A stretch of 64,000 nucleotides of DNA from Streptococcus vestibularis ATCC 49124 (GCF_000188295.1 NZ_GL831112.1:742528-806527); one strand, 5' to 3'; positions 47,477 to 56,918 are shown, counted from the first letter of the stretch. Notes: generated by a model not told the origin, from the sequence alone. Translations and numbers: made by a program.

Positions 47477-48110
47477 TTATATGGATTTAGCTTTAAAATA
47501 TGGTGGTTTTACAAGTCTAGATAAAGTGTATCTGGAAAACACCTTGTCAGACCTTTCAGACCGTCAAAAACTGGCCTTTATTACACCACCACCAAGCGTG
47601 ATTAATGCTTATTTTGCAGAGATTTACCAGAAACAGTCTCCAGAAGCAGCAACGGATTACTATTTGGAGCTTTCGAAAGAATTGAACCTCTTTAATCCAG
47701 TACCATCTTTTGATGAACACAAGCCCTTTATTCGTCTCAATTTGTCAGGCAAATCTTATGGTTTTTGCTATGAAAATGCCGATGAGGTGGCCCTAGTCTT
47801 TGCCGAGCATTTAGAGGTTCCAACAGCTAGCATTTTGTTTGAGCTTGCTCAAGTTTTCCCGCAGTATAAGGTTTATCTTGAAGGCACTCAAATTAAGATG
47901 GCCAAGGTTGATTTTGACGAAGAAGTGTTGGAGGAGTTGACACCAGAAACTCAGTTACTTAGTCGTGTCACTAAACTGAAGGGGAATGTCATTAAGTTAG
48001 CTAGCTTCAATCAAGACGAATTAGTGGAACTTTTATCTCAATATAAAGGGCAAACTGTATATTATGGCTTTGCTCAGCGTGAATGCCTGGCTTATATTGT
48101 CCAGAAATAA
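47469..48110 (+). CDS. Conserved hypothetical protein between hflX and rnz
   Basis: A 213-aa soluble protein starting MTDYMDLALKYGGFTSLDK. The start is ATG 47469 inside the hflX 3' end (8-nt overlap); a longer frame from 47400 would overlap hflX heavily. It has no signal peptide or membrane segment and is acidic with a helical character. I recognise it only as a gene conserved in this position in streptococci. Co-transcription with hflX and rnz is likely, but no function is evident. Confidence 0.75.
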   Translation: MTDYMDLALKYGGFTSLDKVYLENTLSDLSDRQKLAFITPPPSVINAYFAEIYQKQSPEAATDYYLELSKELNLFNPVPSFDEHKPFIRLNLSGKSYGFCYENADEVALVFAEHLEVPTASILFELAQVFPQYKVYLEGTQIKMAKVDFDEEVLEELTPETQLLSRVTKLKGNVIKLASFNQDELVELLSQYKGQTVYYGFAQRECLAYIVQK

Positions 48111-48141
48111 GAAAAACGATAGATAGAAAGTATAGAAAGTC

Positions 48142-49071
48142 ATGGAATTACAATTTTTAGGGACGGGCGCCGGACAGCCATCCAAGGCCCGTAACGTGTC
48201 GAGTCTGGTTTTGAAGCTACTCGATGAAATCAACGAAGTCTGGATGTTTGACTGTGGGGAAGGAACCCAACGTCAGATTTTAGAAACAACAATCAAACCT
48301 CGTAAAGTAAAAAAAATCTTTATCACACATATGCACGGGGACCATATCTTCGGTCTACCTGGTTTCTTGGCTAGTCGTTCTTTCCAATCTAGCGAAGAAC
48401 AAACTGACCTTGAAGTTTATGGACCAGTTGGTATTAAGCAATACGTCATGACCAGCCTTCGTACCTCGGGGACACGCTTACCTTATCATGTGCATTTTAA
48501 GGAAATTGATGAGCATAAGCTAGGCTTGGTTATGGAAGATGACAAGTTCGCTGTTTATGCAGATAAGTTGGATCACACCATTTTTTGTATTGGTTACCGT
48601 GTGGTTCAAAAGGATCTCGAAGGAACCTTGGATGCTGAGGCCCTTAAGGCAGCAGGCGTACCATTTGGTCCGCTTTTTGGACAAATTAAGAATGGACAAG
48701 ATGTAGTTCTTGAAGATGGAACGAAAATTATTGCCAAAGACTTTATTTCCGCACCTAAGAAAGGTAAGGTTATCACTATCTTAGGTGATACTCGTAAGAC
48801 GAATGCCAGTGTTCGTCTTGGATTGGGTGCAGATGTCTTGGTTCATGAGTCCACTTATGGTAAGGGTGATGAAAAAATTGCTAAGAACCATGGGCATTCA
48901 ACCAACATGCAAGCAGCACAGGTCGCTAAAGATGCTTCAGCTAAGCGCCTTCTTCTAAATCATGTATCAGCACGATTCTTGGGGCGTGATATCGGTAAGA
49001 TGGCAGCAGATGCTAAAACGATTTTTGAAAACACTCACATCGTTCGTGACTTGGAAGAGGTAGAGATTTAA
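48142..49071 (+). CDS. rnz: Ribonuclease Z
   Basis: Endonuclease that removes the 3' trailer of tRNA precursors (309 aa, metallo-beta-lactamase fold). The zinc motif [17 protein letters not shown] (HxHxDH) is at about residues 62-68, with further ligands in GDTRKT and VHESTYG, and the late NHVSAR motif. The TAA overlaps the ATG of the SDR gene by one base. Confidence 0.96.
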   Translation: MELQFLGTGAGQPSKARNVSSLVLKLLDEINEVWMFDCGEGTQRQILETTIKPRKVKKIFITHMHGDHIFGLPGFLASRSFQSSEEQTDLEVYGPVGIKQYVMTSLRTSGTRLPYHVHFKEIDEHKLGLVMEDDKFAVYADKLDHTIFCIGYRVVQKDLEGTLDAEALKAAGVPFGPLFGQIKNGQDVVLEDGTKIIAKDFISAPKKGKVITILGDTRKTNASVRLGLGADVLVHESTYGKGDEKIAKNHGHSTNMQAAQVAKDASAKRLLLNHVSARFLGRDIGKMAADAKTIFENTHIVRDLEEVEI

Positions 49072-49838
49072 TGGCTAAACAACGTATTATCGCTATTACT
49101 GGTGCCTCAGGAGGCCTTGCTCAAGAAATTGTCAAGCAGCTCTCACCCAGTGATGGTATTATCCTCTTAGGACGAGACAAGGACAAACTTGAGAAATGTT
49201 ATCGCCATGTGGAAAATAAAACTTGTCTTGCTATTGACCTTAGAGACGACAATGCCATTAAAGAAATGGTCGATTATCTCTATCAACGGTTTGGCCGTAT
49301 TGATGTCTTTATCAATAATGCTGGCTTCGGTGAATTCAAGTCTTATGATAATTACACTAGCCAAGAAGTACGTGATATGTTTGATATCAATACCTTTGCG
49401 ACGATGACCTTTTCACGTCTGATGGCTGAGAAAATGGTGGAGCAAGGCCATGGTCATATCGTCAATATCGCCAGTATGGCGGGTAAAATTGCGACAGCCA
49501 ACTCAAGTGTCTATGCAGCGACAAAGTTTGCGGTAATTGGCTTTTCAGATGCCCTTCGTTTAGAGCTTTCTGATAAAGGAGTCTATGTTACTACGGTCAA
49601 TCCAGGTCCAATTGAGACAAGCTTCTTTGACCAAGCCGACCCCTCTGGAGCTTATCTTGAGAGTGTTAAAAAGTTTGTCCTCAGTCCTAAATACGTGGCT
49701 AAAAAGATTGTCCGTATTCTGGGTAAAAATAAACGTGAAGTCAATCTACCACGACTCTTATCAGTTGCCCACAAAGGCTACACGCTATTTCCACGAATCT
49801 CGGACAAACTAGCTACCAATGTGTTTAACTACAAATAG
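49071..49838 (+). CDS. Short-chain dehydrogenase/reductase
   Basis: A 255-aa classical SDR. It has the cofactor motif TGASGGLAQEI, NNAGFGEF, the catalytic Ser in NIASMAGKIA, and YAATKFA with the active-site Tyr and Lys. NADP preference is plausible but not shown. It is coupled to rnz and followed by a small ORF with its own Shine-Dalgarno. Substrate unknown. Confidence 0.92.
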   Translation: MAKQRIIAITGASGGLAQEIVKQLSPSDGIILLGRDKDKLEKCYRHVENKTCLAIDLRDDNAIKEMVDYLYQRFGRIDVFINNAGFGEFKSYDNYTSQEVRDMFDINTFATMTFSRLMAEKMVEQGHGHIVNIASMAGKIATANSSVYAATKFAVIGFSDALRLELSDKGVYVTTVNPGPIETSFFDQADPSGAYLESVKKFVLSPKYVAKKIVRILGKNKREVNLPRLLSVAHKGYTLFPRISDKLATNVFNYK

Positions 49839-49849
49839 GAGAAAACTAG

Positions 49850-49921
49850 ATGACCGCAAATATCCAAGCCTATTTAGAAAACCTACAGCACTATAGGTTA
49901 AAAAAGGAATTAAGATGTTAG
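49850..49921 (+). CDS. Small ORF (23 aa) preceding the GNAT gene
   Basis: ATG 49850 has a good Shine-Dalgarno (AGGAGA overlapping the SDR stop) and encodes MTANIQAYLENLQHYRLKK.. ending in TAG 49919-49921. The GNAT gene starts inside it (7-nt overlap). It may be a truncated gene start or a leader peptide that couples translation to the GNAT. No homology recognised. Confidence 0.4.
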   Translation: MTANIQAYLENLQHYRLKKELRC

Positions 49922-50319
49922 ATTATAGAAAAGAGATTCCAGCGATGACAGACCTACTCGCACTGTACAGTTCAGTCGGCTGGACCAATTATACTAACAA
50001 TCCAACCATGTTGGAAGAAGCTGTCAAAGCCAGTCTATGGCAGTTGGCGGTCTATGATGAGGAAGAGCTCGTAGCCTACATTCGTTTGGTAGGAGATGGG
50101 CACTCTGTCATTTTTGTGCAGGACCTCTTGGTGCGACCAGATTATCAGCGCCAAGGGATCGGAAAGAAACTCTTAGAAGAGGCTTTAGGGACTTTCCACA
50201 ATGTCTATCAACGGCTCCTTGCCACTGATCGTAGCGAGAAAAATCTAGCCTTTTACCAATCTCTGGGCTTTGTCGAACTTTCAGAGCAAGCTTGTACAGG
50301 GATGATTTATAAATATTGA
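49915..50319 (+). CDS. GNAT-family N-acetyltransferase
   Basis: A 134-aa acetyltransferase. The acetyl-CoA binding motif A reads VQDLLVRPDYQRQGIGKKLLEEAL (Q/RxxGxG/A), followed by AFYQSLGF. The substrate is unknown. It overlaps a 23-aa ORF and shares the rnz-SDR transcript. A terminator follows. Confidence 0.9.
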   Translation: MLDYRKEIPAMTDLLALYSSVGWTNYTNNPTMLEEAVKASLWQLAVYDEEELVAYIRLVGDGHSVIFVQDLLVRPDYQRQGIGKKLLEEALGTFHNVYQRLLATDRSEKNLAFYQSLGFVELSEQACTGMIYKY

Positions 50320-50321
50320 TG

Positions 50322-50352
50322 AAAAGGATTTCCAAATAGGGAATCTTTTTCT
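50322..50352 (+). terminator. Terminator after GNAT gene
   Basis: AAAAGGATTTCC-aaata-GGGAATCTTTTT with one mismatch. The following 230 bp (50353-50585) hold no recognisable gene. Confidence 0.75.
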
Positions 50353-50588
50353 TGCTTTTTCTAATATTACTTGAAAATGATAGTAGAGTAGAGTTAAATA
50401 ACGTAAAGAGGAGAAGGGGATATCTGAGAAAATACAAGTCAAAAAGGGAGCAATATCCAGACTATTATTTTGTCTAGAAAAGCAGGTCTTGATTGGAAAT
50501 GTACCATGAGTTGAAGCACCTTCCGATGTTTTCTATTCTAATTTTAGGAAACTTAGGCTTCTATCCACTATGATAAATTTATTCATGT

Positions 50589-50594
50589 TATAAT
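50589..50594 (+). promoter_or_regulatory. recJ -10 box
   Basis: TATAAT with a TG extension (ATGTTATAAT). It is 11 bp before ATG 50606 and 35 bp before the preferred ATG 50630. Confidence 0.55.
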
Positions 50595-50629
50595 AGGTAG
50601 ACTAGATGACAGGGAGAAAATATAAGAAC

Positions 50630-52840
50630 ATGATTACATCAACGTATGATTGGAAAATAAACACAAAAGAGCCAGATGCTGGCTTTTTTAAACTTGCCAA
50701 AGAACATGGGCTGGCAGAAACAGCAGCCAAGATTGCTTATGAACGTGGCATTACGACAGAAGAGGCTCTTGAAGACTTTCTAAAGGCTGATTTATCACAC
50801 CTTCATGATCCTTATCTTCTTCATGATATGGATAAGGCAGTGGCTAGAATTCGTCAAGCCATTGAAAATTATGAGCAAATCTTAGTCTATGGGGACTATG
50901 ATGCGGATGGGATGACATCAGCATCGATTGTCAAGGAAGCCCTTGAAATGATGGGAGCTGAAGCTCGAGTCTATCTGCCTAACCGTTTTACAGATGGTTA
51001 TGGACCAAATGAAAGTGTCTATAAGTATTTCATTGAGCAGGAAGGCATTTCACTCATTGTTACAGTGGATAATGGGGTTGCGGGAAATGAAGCTATTGCT
51101 TATGCGCAAGAGCAAGGTGTGGACGTTATCGTTACAGACCACCATAGTATGCCGGCACAGCTTCCAGATGCCTATGCCATTGTCCATCCAGAGCATCCAG
51201 ATGCCGATTATCCTTTTAAGTATTTGGCAGGTTGTGGTGTAGCTTTCAAATTGGCAACTGCCCTCCTTGAAACTATTCCTACAGAGATGTTGGATTTGGT
51301 AGCCATTGGTACCATTGCTGATATGGTTAGCCTAACGGATGAAAATCGTATTATGGTCAAGGTCGGCCTGGAAATTCTCAAGACTACTGAGCGTATCGGG
51401 CTTCAAGAATTGCTCCGCATTTCAGATGTGGACCCAACAACGATTTCCGAAGAAACGGTAGGATTCAAACTGGCTCCTCAACTCAATGCCTTGGGACGCT
51501 TAGATGATCCAAATCCAGCCATTGAACTTCTGACCGGATTTGACGATGAGGAAGCTCAAGCCATTGCTCTGGAAATCAATGCTAAAAATGAAGAACGTAA
51601 GGAAGTTGTTCAAAAAATCTTTGATGAAGCCATGACTATGGTGGATTTGGACAAACCTGTTCAGGTTTTGGCCAAGGAAGGTTGGCATCCTGGTGTCCTC
51701 GGTATTGTGGCGGGGCGCATCATGGAACAAATCAGCCAGACAGTAGTGGTTTTGAATATTGAAGATGGCTTGGCTAAGGGATCAGCCCGTAGTTTGGAAT
51801 CTATTAATATCTTCCACGCTCTTGATGACCACCGAGATATCTTTACTGCATTTGGAGGACACGCTGGAGCAGCTGGGATGACCCTTCCTGAAGAAAATCT
51901 TGGTCAACTATCAGAGATCTTGTGTCAGTATGTCTACGATAATGACATTGATACGAGTGCCAAAAATACGCTTCATTTAGACGAGGAGCTCCAACTCAGC
52001 GAGCTTAGCTTGGATACCATTAAGAGTCTAGAAAAACTAGCACCTTTTGGTATGGATAATAAAAAGCCAGTCTTTTGGCTACATGATATTACTGTCACTC
52101 AAGCTAGGACAATGGGACAAAATGGAGCCCATCTTAAGTTTAAGGTTAAGCAAGGTAAGGATAGCTTTGATGTTGTCGCTTTTAATAAAGGGAATCTGCT
52201 TCAAGAATTTCAACAAGCTCAAGGTTTGGAATTGGCAGTGACCTTGTCTGTTAATGTTTGGAATGGTCAGACAACGCTACAGCTCATGCTAGAAGATGCC
52301 CGTGTGGATGGTGTTCAATTATTTGATTTCCGCTCAAAAAATATATCACTACCTGAGGGCCTACCAACGGTAGAAGAAGCAGCAGACACAGAGCCTGCGG
52401 TTGTCCTCAACACCCTACCGGATTCAGCGACGGAATTAAAAGCGTGGTTTGAAGGTAAAGCTTTCCAGGCTATCTATTTTAAAAATAATATAAAGGAAGC
52501 CTATTATCTGACGGGCTATGGAACTAGAGAACAATTTGCAAGGCTCTATAAAACCATTTATCAATTTCCAGAATTTGATGTGCGCTATAAACTAGATGAC
52601 CTCAGTCATTACCTTAAGATTGATAAAATTCTCCTCATCAAGATGATTCAAATCTTTGATGAATTGGACTTTGTCACTATTGATAATGGTGTCATGACAG
52701 TTAATAAAGAGGCTGAAAAACGTGAGATTGAGGAAAGCAAGATTTTCCAGGACCTTAAACGTCTTGTCAAGTTCCAAGAACTCATGGCTTTGGGAACACC
52801 ACAGGAAATTTATGATTGGCTCTACAAACAGGAGCAGTAG
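50630..52840 (+). CDS. recJ: Single-stranded-DNA exonuclease RecJ
   Basis: A 5'-3' ssDNA exonuclease for recombination and mismatch repair (736 aa). The DHH phosphoesterase motifs are VYGDYDADGMTSA, TVDNGV, TDHHSMP and VAIGTIADMVSL. The DHHA1 motif is FGGHAGAAGM. An OB fold and a Gram-positive C-terminal extension of about 180 residues follow. I choose ATG 50630 (AGGGAG upstream; MITSTYDWKIN). ATG 50606 would add 8 residues but would leave almost no leader. Confidence 0.94.
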   Translation: MITSTYDWKINTKEPDAGFFKLAKEHGLAETAAKIAYERGITTEEALEDFLKADLSHLHDPYLLHDMDKAVARIRQAIENYEQILVYGDYDADGMTSASIVKEALEMMGAEARVYLPNRFTDGYGPNESVYKYFIEQEGISLIVTVDNGVAGNEAIAYAQEQGVDVIVTDHHSMPAQLPDAYAIVHPEHPDADYPFKYLAGCGVAFKLATALLETIPTEMLDLVAIGTIADMVSLTDENRIMVKVGLEILKTTERIGLQELLRISDVDPTTISEETVGFKLAPQLNALGRLDDPNPAIELLTGFDDEEAQAIALEINAKNEERKEVVQKIFDEAMTMVDLDKPVQVLAKEGWHPGVLGIVAGRIMEQISQTVVVLNIEDGLAKGSARSLESINIFHALDDHRDIFTAFGGHAGAAGMTLPEENLGQLSEILCQYVYDNDIDTSAKNTLHLDEELQLSELSLDTIKSLEKLAPFGMDNKKPVFWLHDITVTQARTMGQNGAHLKFKVKQGKDSFDVVAFNKGNLLQEFQQAQGLELAVTLSVNVWNGQTTLQLMLEDARVDGVQLFDFRSKNISLPEGLPTVEEAADTEPAVVLNTLPDSATELKAWFEGKAFQAIYFKNNIKEAYYLTGYGTREQFARLYKTIYQFPEFDVRYKLDDLSHYLKIDKILLIKMIQIFDELDFVTIDNGVMTVNKEAEKREIEESKIFQDLKRLVKFQELMALGTPQEIYDWLYKQEQ

Positions 52841-52954
52841 TGCCTAACTAAGATAACTGGTTTAGGATCTAGTGGTTAGCATTTTCTAAATCCACGGATT
52901 CATGCTATAATAATATGTAAATATTTTTTGGCAAAATGCCTATAGGAAGAACAA

Positions 52955-53473
52955 ATGAAATTAGAAGATTATATTGCATCTATTGAAAACTACCCTAAAG
53001 AAGGGGTTACTTTCCGTGATATTAGCCCGTTGATGGCTGATGGAAATGCTTATAGCTATGCTATTCGTGAAATCGTTCAGTATGCGACTGACAAGAAGAT
53101 TGACATGATTGTTGGTCCCGAAGCACGTGGTTTCATCGTTGGGTGTCCAGTTGCCTTTGAACTTGGTATTGGATTTGCGCCAGTTCGTAAACCTGGTAAA
53201 TTGCCACGTGAAGTGATTTCAGCCGATTATGAAAAAGAGTATGGTGTCGATACTCTTTGCATGCATGCCGATGCAATCAGACCAGGCCAACGTGTACTTA
53301 TCGTTGACGATCTCTTGGCGACTGGTGGTACTGTCAAAGCAACAATTGAAATGATTGAACGACTAGGTGGTGTCGTTGCTGGATGTGCCTTCTTGATTGA
53401 GCTTGACGGACTTAATGGTCGTGAAGCAATCGAAGGTTATGACGCTAAAGTATTAATGAACTTCCCAGGATAA
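52955..53473 (+). CDS. apt: Adenine phosphoribosyltransferase
   Basis: Purine salvage enzyme (172 aa) that converts adenine + PRPP to AMP. The PRPP-binding motif [13 protein letters not shown] is at about residues 114-126. [12 protein letters not shown] and [12 protein letters not shown] are family landmarks. A GGCA-aaa-TGCC hairpin lies just before its Shine-Dalgarno. Monocistronic, with a terminator. Confidence 0.97.
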   Translation: MKLEDYIASIENYPKEGVTFRDISPLMADGNAYSYAIREIVQYATDKKIDMIVGPEARGFIVGCPVAFELGIGFAPVRKPGKLPREVISADYEKEYGVDTLCMHADAIRPGQRVLIVDDLLATGGTVKATIEMIERLGGVVAGCAFLIELDGLNGREAIEGYDAKVLMNFPG

Positions 53474-53490
53474 ATCTATCTATGTTTTAC

Positions 53491-53512
53491 AAAAGGCCTC
53501 AGGGCCTTTTTA
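53491..53512 (+). terminator. apt terminator
   Basis: AAAAGGCC-tcag-GGCCTTTTT, 18 bp after the apt stop. Confidence 0.88.
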
Positions 53513-53540
53513 ACTCTTTTAAAAAATAAGTGTGTTCTTA

Positions 53541-53557
53541 TATAGCTTAAAGCTATA
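53541..53557. promoter_or_regulatory. Met-box-like palindrome upstream of metA
   Basis: TATAGCTTAAAGCTATA is a perfect 8-bp inverted repeat around one base. It matches 15 of 17 positions of the streptococcal MetR/MtaR (CmbR-type) Met-box consensus TATAGTTTNAAACTATA. Its centre is about 66 bp upstream of the predicted metA transcription start, the usual place for a LysR-type activator. The regulator is not in the window. Confidence 0.65.
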
Positions 53558-53579
53558 GCTAACTAGAGAAAATATATAT

Positions 53580-53608
53580 TTGATAACAATATTTACCCGG
53601 TTTATAAT
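53580..53608 (+). promoter_or_regulatory. metA promoter
   Basis: TTGATA (53580-53585), exactly 17 bp, then TATAAT (53603-53608). A GGATGGAG Shine-Dalgarno precedes the ATG 53644. Confidence 0.8.
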
Positions 53609-53643
53609 ATGAAGATAGAATAAACAAGGATGGAGATGTTGTT

Positions 53644-54588
53644 ATGCCTATAAAACTTGATAATAAGTTACCAGCTCTTGATGTATTGCGTTCGGAAAAT
53701 GTCTTCATCATGGATGAGAATAGAGCTAGTAGCCAGGATATTAGACCAATGGAGGTCCTGATCCTTAACCTAATGCCAACTAAAGAAGTGACAGAAACTC
53801 AGTTGCTACGTCTTTTAGCGAATACACCACTCCAAATTAACGTAGAGTTTCTGTATATGGCTAGTCATAAATCAAAAAATACCCACGCTGAACATATGGA
53901 AACCTTCTATAAGACTTTTGATGAAATCAAGGACAAGTATTACGATGGTCTTATCGTAACGGGGGCTCCTGTTGAACAAATGCCTTTTGAGGAAGTTGAT
54001 TATTGGCAGGAATTAACACAAGTTTTTGACTGGTCTAAAAAGCATGTCTATTCAACTCTTCACTTGTGTTGGGGAGCTCAAGCAGGTCTCTATTACAAAC
54101 ATGGGGTTGATAAGGTTCCCTTGTCAGAGAAATTATCAGGTATCTATAAGCAAACTGTTGACATGCCAAAAAATTTCCTCATGAATGGCTTTGATGATAG
54201 CTTTGTGTCACCGCACTCACGCTATACAGAGGTAACTCTGGAAGATATCAAGAATAAAACAGATTTAGACGTTGTTGTATCAGGTAAAGAGGTAGGTCTG
54301 TCCATTCTGGCAAGCAAGAATCTTCGTGAAGTTTATAGTTTTGGTCATTTCGAATATGATTGTGATACTCTGGCCAGAGAATATAGAAGGGATTTGGATG
54401 CAGGCATCAATCCAGATATGCCAGCAAACTATTTCCCTGGGGATGATCCAAGTCAGGAACCTAAACTTCGTTGGAACCTTGCGGCATCAGCATTCTTTAG
54501 TAATTGGATTAACTACGCGGTATATCAAGAAACACCCTATCGTTTAGAAGAGTTGGAAGACGATTTTTCATTCTACGGTTACTTGTAG
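53644..54588 (+). CDS. metA: Homoserine O-acyltransferase MetA, probably O-acetyltransferase
   Basis: First committed step of methionine synthesis (314 aa, glutamine-amidotransferase-like fold). The nucleophile Cys is in [12 protein letters not shown], and the catalytic His in FGHFEYD. The acyl-donor specificity position reads GAPVEQM, with Glu where succinyl-specific enzymes have Gly, which in characterised MetA predicts acetyl-CoA use. A Met-box-like site upstream suggests control by sulfur-amino-acid status. Confidence 0.94.
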   Translation: MPIKLDNKLPALDVLRSENVFIMDENRASSQDIRPMEVLILNLMPTKEVTETQLLRLLANTPLQINVEFLYMASHKSKNTHAEHMETFYKTFDEIKDKYYDGLIVTGAPVEQMPFEEVDYWQELTQVFDWSKKHVYSTLHLCWGAQAGLYYKHGVDKVPLSEKLSGIYKQTVDMPKNFLMNGFDDSFVSPHSRYTEVTLEDIKNKTDLDVVVSGKEVGLSILASKNLREVYSFGHFEYDCDTLAREYRRDLDAGINPDMPANYFPGDDPSQEPKLRWNLAASAFFSNWINYAVYQETPYRLEELEDDFSFYGYL

Positions 54589-54591
54589 TAG

Positions 54592-54636
54592 GTCTCTCAA
54601 AAGACTTATGTTGAAACATAAATTTTTTGAGTTGAC
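54592..54636 (+). terminator. Long hairpin between metA and dnaD
   Basis: Nested pairing GGTC..CTCAAAA..TTATGTT-gaa-ACATAA..TTTTGAG..GACC encloses a 6-bp core (TATGTT/AACATA type). It lies directly after metA. It may be an attenuator or a weak terminator, since no long T-run follows the outer stem. Confidence 0.5.
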
Positions 54637-54658
54637 CTATCTACTCTGAAAGGTAAAT

Positions 54659-55357
54659 ATGAGTTTTTTTGAACAGTATCGAACAGGAAATTTAGTCCTT
54701 CCAAATGCCTTATTTTTTCACTTTAAGGATATTTTTCCATCAGCGGATGACTTTTTAGTTTGGCAGTTTCTCTATCTACAAACGACTACTCAGATTGGAG
54801 AAGTGGCCTCTAGTCAGATAGCGCAGGCAACTGGAAAGACCCTCACTGAGGTTAATAAAAGTATTACGACATTAACTGAGGCTGGACTCCTTGATTTTAC
54901 GACTATTAAAGTTAATAATGAAATTGAGATGGTTGTTGATGCTTCACCTGCCCTAGCAGTGTTAGACAAGCTAGTGAGTAGTGAAAAGCCAACGACAGGT
55001 CCTGTTGTTGGCCAACCAACAAATACGCAGCTTATTAAACAGCTGACAGATGAGTTGGAACAGGCTTTGGGAATATTGAATCCTATGGTAATCGAAGATT
55101 TAAATAAGGAAATTCAGGAAGAACACACTGACCCGGAATTAATCCGTGAAGCTCTGAAAGAGGCAGTATTTAACCGAAAAACCAACTGGAATTATATCAA
55201 AGGGGTTCTTCGTAACTGGAAAACAAGTGGTATTACTACTAAAATTCAAGTTGAAGAACGTCGTTTGGAGCATCAAGGAAAGAAACAACATCACCAGATT
55301 TCGGATGAGTTCAAAACTGGTATGGATGCGGCCCGTCAATTGTGGGGTGGTCAATAA
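54659..55357 (+). CDS. dnaD: DNA replication initiation protein DnaD
   Basis: Primosome protein (232 aa) for loading the replicative helicase at oriC and restart sites. It has an N-terminal winged-helix DnaD domain (FPSADDFLVWQFLYLQ ... IAQATGKTLTEVNKSITTL) and a C-terminal DnaB_2/DDBH2 domain ending NRKTNWNYIKGVLRNWKTSGI. The stop TAA overlaps the nth ATG (TAATG). Confidence 0.92.
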   Translation: MSFFEQYRTGNLVLPNALFFHFKDIFPSADDFLVWQFLYLQTTTQIGEVASSQIAQATGKTLTEVNKSITTLTEAGLLDFTTIKVNNEIEMVVDASPALAVLDKLVSSEKPTTGPVVGQPTNTQLIKQLTDELEQALGILNPMVIEDLNKEIQEEHTDPELIREALKEAVFNRKTNWNYIKGVLRNWKTSGITTKIQVEERRLEHQGKKQHHQISDEFKTGMDAARQLWGGQ

Positions 55358-56001
55358 TGTTAGGTAGAAAACGTGTTAATGAAGCTCTAGCTTTAATGGG
55401 AAAGATGTTTCCAGATGCACATGGCGAGCTGGAGTGGGAGACTCCCTTTCAACTACTAGTTGCTGTTATTTTATCTGCTCAAACAACAGACAAAGCTGTT
55501 AATAAGGTAACACCGGGTTTGTGGGCTCGTTATCCAGAAATTGAAGATTTAGCATCTGCTAATCTTGATGATGTTGAAATGTGCTTAAGAACCATTGGGC
55601 TATATAAGAATAAGGCAAAGAATATCATCAAAACTGCTAGAGCTGTTTTAATGAATTTCGACGGACAAGTTCCCAAAACTCACAAGGAATTAGAGAGTTT
55701 ACCTGGTGTTGGACGAAAAACAGCTAACGTCGTATTGGCTGAAGTCTACGGGATTCCGTCTATTGCTGTAGATACACATGTCTCTCGCGTTTCTAAACGT
55801 CTGAATATAGCTCCAGAAAATGCTAGTGTAGAGGAAATCGAAGCAGAATTGATGAAGAAAATACCAAAGAAAGATTGGATTATCAGTCATCACCGCATGA
55901 TTTTCTTTGGACGCTATCATTGTTTAGCCAAGAATCCTAAATGCCAGACTTGTCCTCTTCAAAGTTACTGTAAGTATTATCGAGGAATAACCAAGAAATA
56001 A
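55357..56001 (+). CDS. nth: Endonuclease III (DNA glycosylase/AP lyase)
   Basis: Base-excision repair of oxidised pyrimidines (214 aa). The helix-hairpin-helix LPGVGRKTANVV carries the catalytic Lys, and the catalytic Asp is in AVDTHVSRVS. A C-terminal [4Fe-4S] loop CLAKNPKCQTCPLQSYC has the C-x6-C-x2-C-x5-C spacing. ATG 55357 overlaps the dnaD stop, and an upstream in-frame start (55342) inside dnaD is less likely. Confidence 0.95.
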   Translation: MLGRKRVNEALALMGKMFPDAHGELEWETPFQLLVAVILSAQTTDKAVNKVTPGLWARYPEIEDLASANLDDVEMCLRTIGLYKNKAKNIIKTARAVLMNFDGQVPKTHKELESLPGVGRKTANVVLAEVYGIPSIAVDTHVSRVSKRLNIAPENASVEEIEAELMKKIPKKDWIISHHRMIFFGRYHCLAKNPKCQTCPLQSYCKYYRGITKK

Positions 56002-56126
56002 GCTGAAGATGTGATTTTCTTCAGCTTTTACAGTTGTAAGATTTTGTTACAAATTAGTAACTTGACAAAAGTCCCAGGCTTTAAGAAAATAGAAGAAACG
56101 ATTTAGAAGCAGTAGCGAAATAGTGA

Positions 56127-56351
56127 ATGGCTGAATTCAGTAATGAAGAGTATCTGAGAGCCTTAGCTGATAACGGTGATAGAGAAGCAGCCAAAGAATA
56201 TGAGCAAGCTTTGGATAATCGTATTTTTTAGTTGCAAATTTCATTGACTCAAACGAGTGATTCGCAGGGTCGTAGGGAAGTGCAAAAGCTCTTGGAACAA
56301 GAGGAAAAGAAAAAAGGGACTACTTTCAAGAAAAAGAGGATAAAGCTGTGA
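56127..56351 (+). pseudogene. Small hydrophilic protein gene with internal stop
   Basis: The frame starts MAEFSNEEYLRALADNGDRE at 56127, hits TAG at 56229-56231, and continues in the same frame as LQISLTQTSDSQGRREVQKLLEQEEKKKG... to TGA 56349-56351. Without the TAG it would be a 74-residue charged, coiled-coil-like protein. Its stop overlaps the GTG start of the next gene, as expected for a coupled pair. No function known. Confidence 0.6.
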
Positions 56352-56884
56352 GCGAATTTAGACGTCGTAAAACTGAAAGAACTAAGGGAAGGAATGTTTC
56401 GAGTTTTAATAAACTCAAAGATCCTAAAATCATTAGATGGGTAATTGGAGTTGTTGCAGTACTTGCAGTGGTTATTCCTGTTGTTACTTTGATGTGGTAT
56501 AGTAATAACCAAAAAGAGAGTGAAACAAACCCATGGAAAAATGGCCAGTTAGCTAAAAGTAAGGAAGCAGCTGCAGCGTCATCAGATAATCAATCCTCTC
56601 AAGTTGATACCTCATCTTTGTCTGATAAACAGTTAGAAGACTGGGTTTTTTCTACCTATGCTAAAGAACAAGGTTCAACTGGAGAAAATTATAAAAATCT
56701 AGGTTGGAATGTTTATTCATGGACGGATGATGATAACCTAGTTTATGCTCAACTTTATGATACCTATGGTAATGAGGTTCTTCTTTTCCGTGTAGATAAG
56801 AAGGGACAACTCGAAGCCTATGGTGGTATTGACGGTTCAAGCGATTCTTGGGACGTCGTTTCAAAAACTTATACAACCGATTAA
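56348..56884 (+). CDS. Single-pass membrane protein of unknown function
   Basis: A 178-aa protein starting at GTG 56348 (GTGA overlap with the preceding frame). A basic N-terminus (SEFRRRKTERTKGRN) is followed by one membrane helix (WVIGVVAVLAVVIPVVTLMWY, about residues 31-51), a Ser-rich linker, and an extracytoplasmic domain beginning LSDKQLEDWVFSTYAKEQG. The domain resembles small streptococcal extracellular modules; the role is unknown. Confidence 0.75.
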   Translation: MSEFRRRKTERTKGRNVSSFNKLKDPKIIRWVIGVVAVLAVVIPVVTLMWYSNNQKESETNPWKNGQLAKSKEAAAASSDNQSSQVDTSSLSDKQLEDWVFSTYAKEQGSTGENYKNLGWNVYSWTDDDNLVYAQLYDTYGNEVLLFRVDKKGQLEAYGGIDGSSDSWDVVSKTYTTD

Positions 56885-56918
56885 TGAAACTATATAAAAT
56901 ACTTGACAATGGTGGTTG

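Noticed and set aside
50353-50585. A possible gene remnant in the gap before recJ
   Set aside because: All frames are short and interrupted, and no motif or family similarity was recognised.
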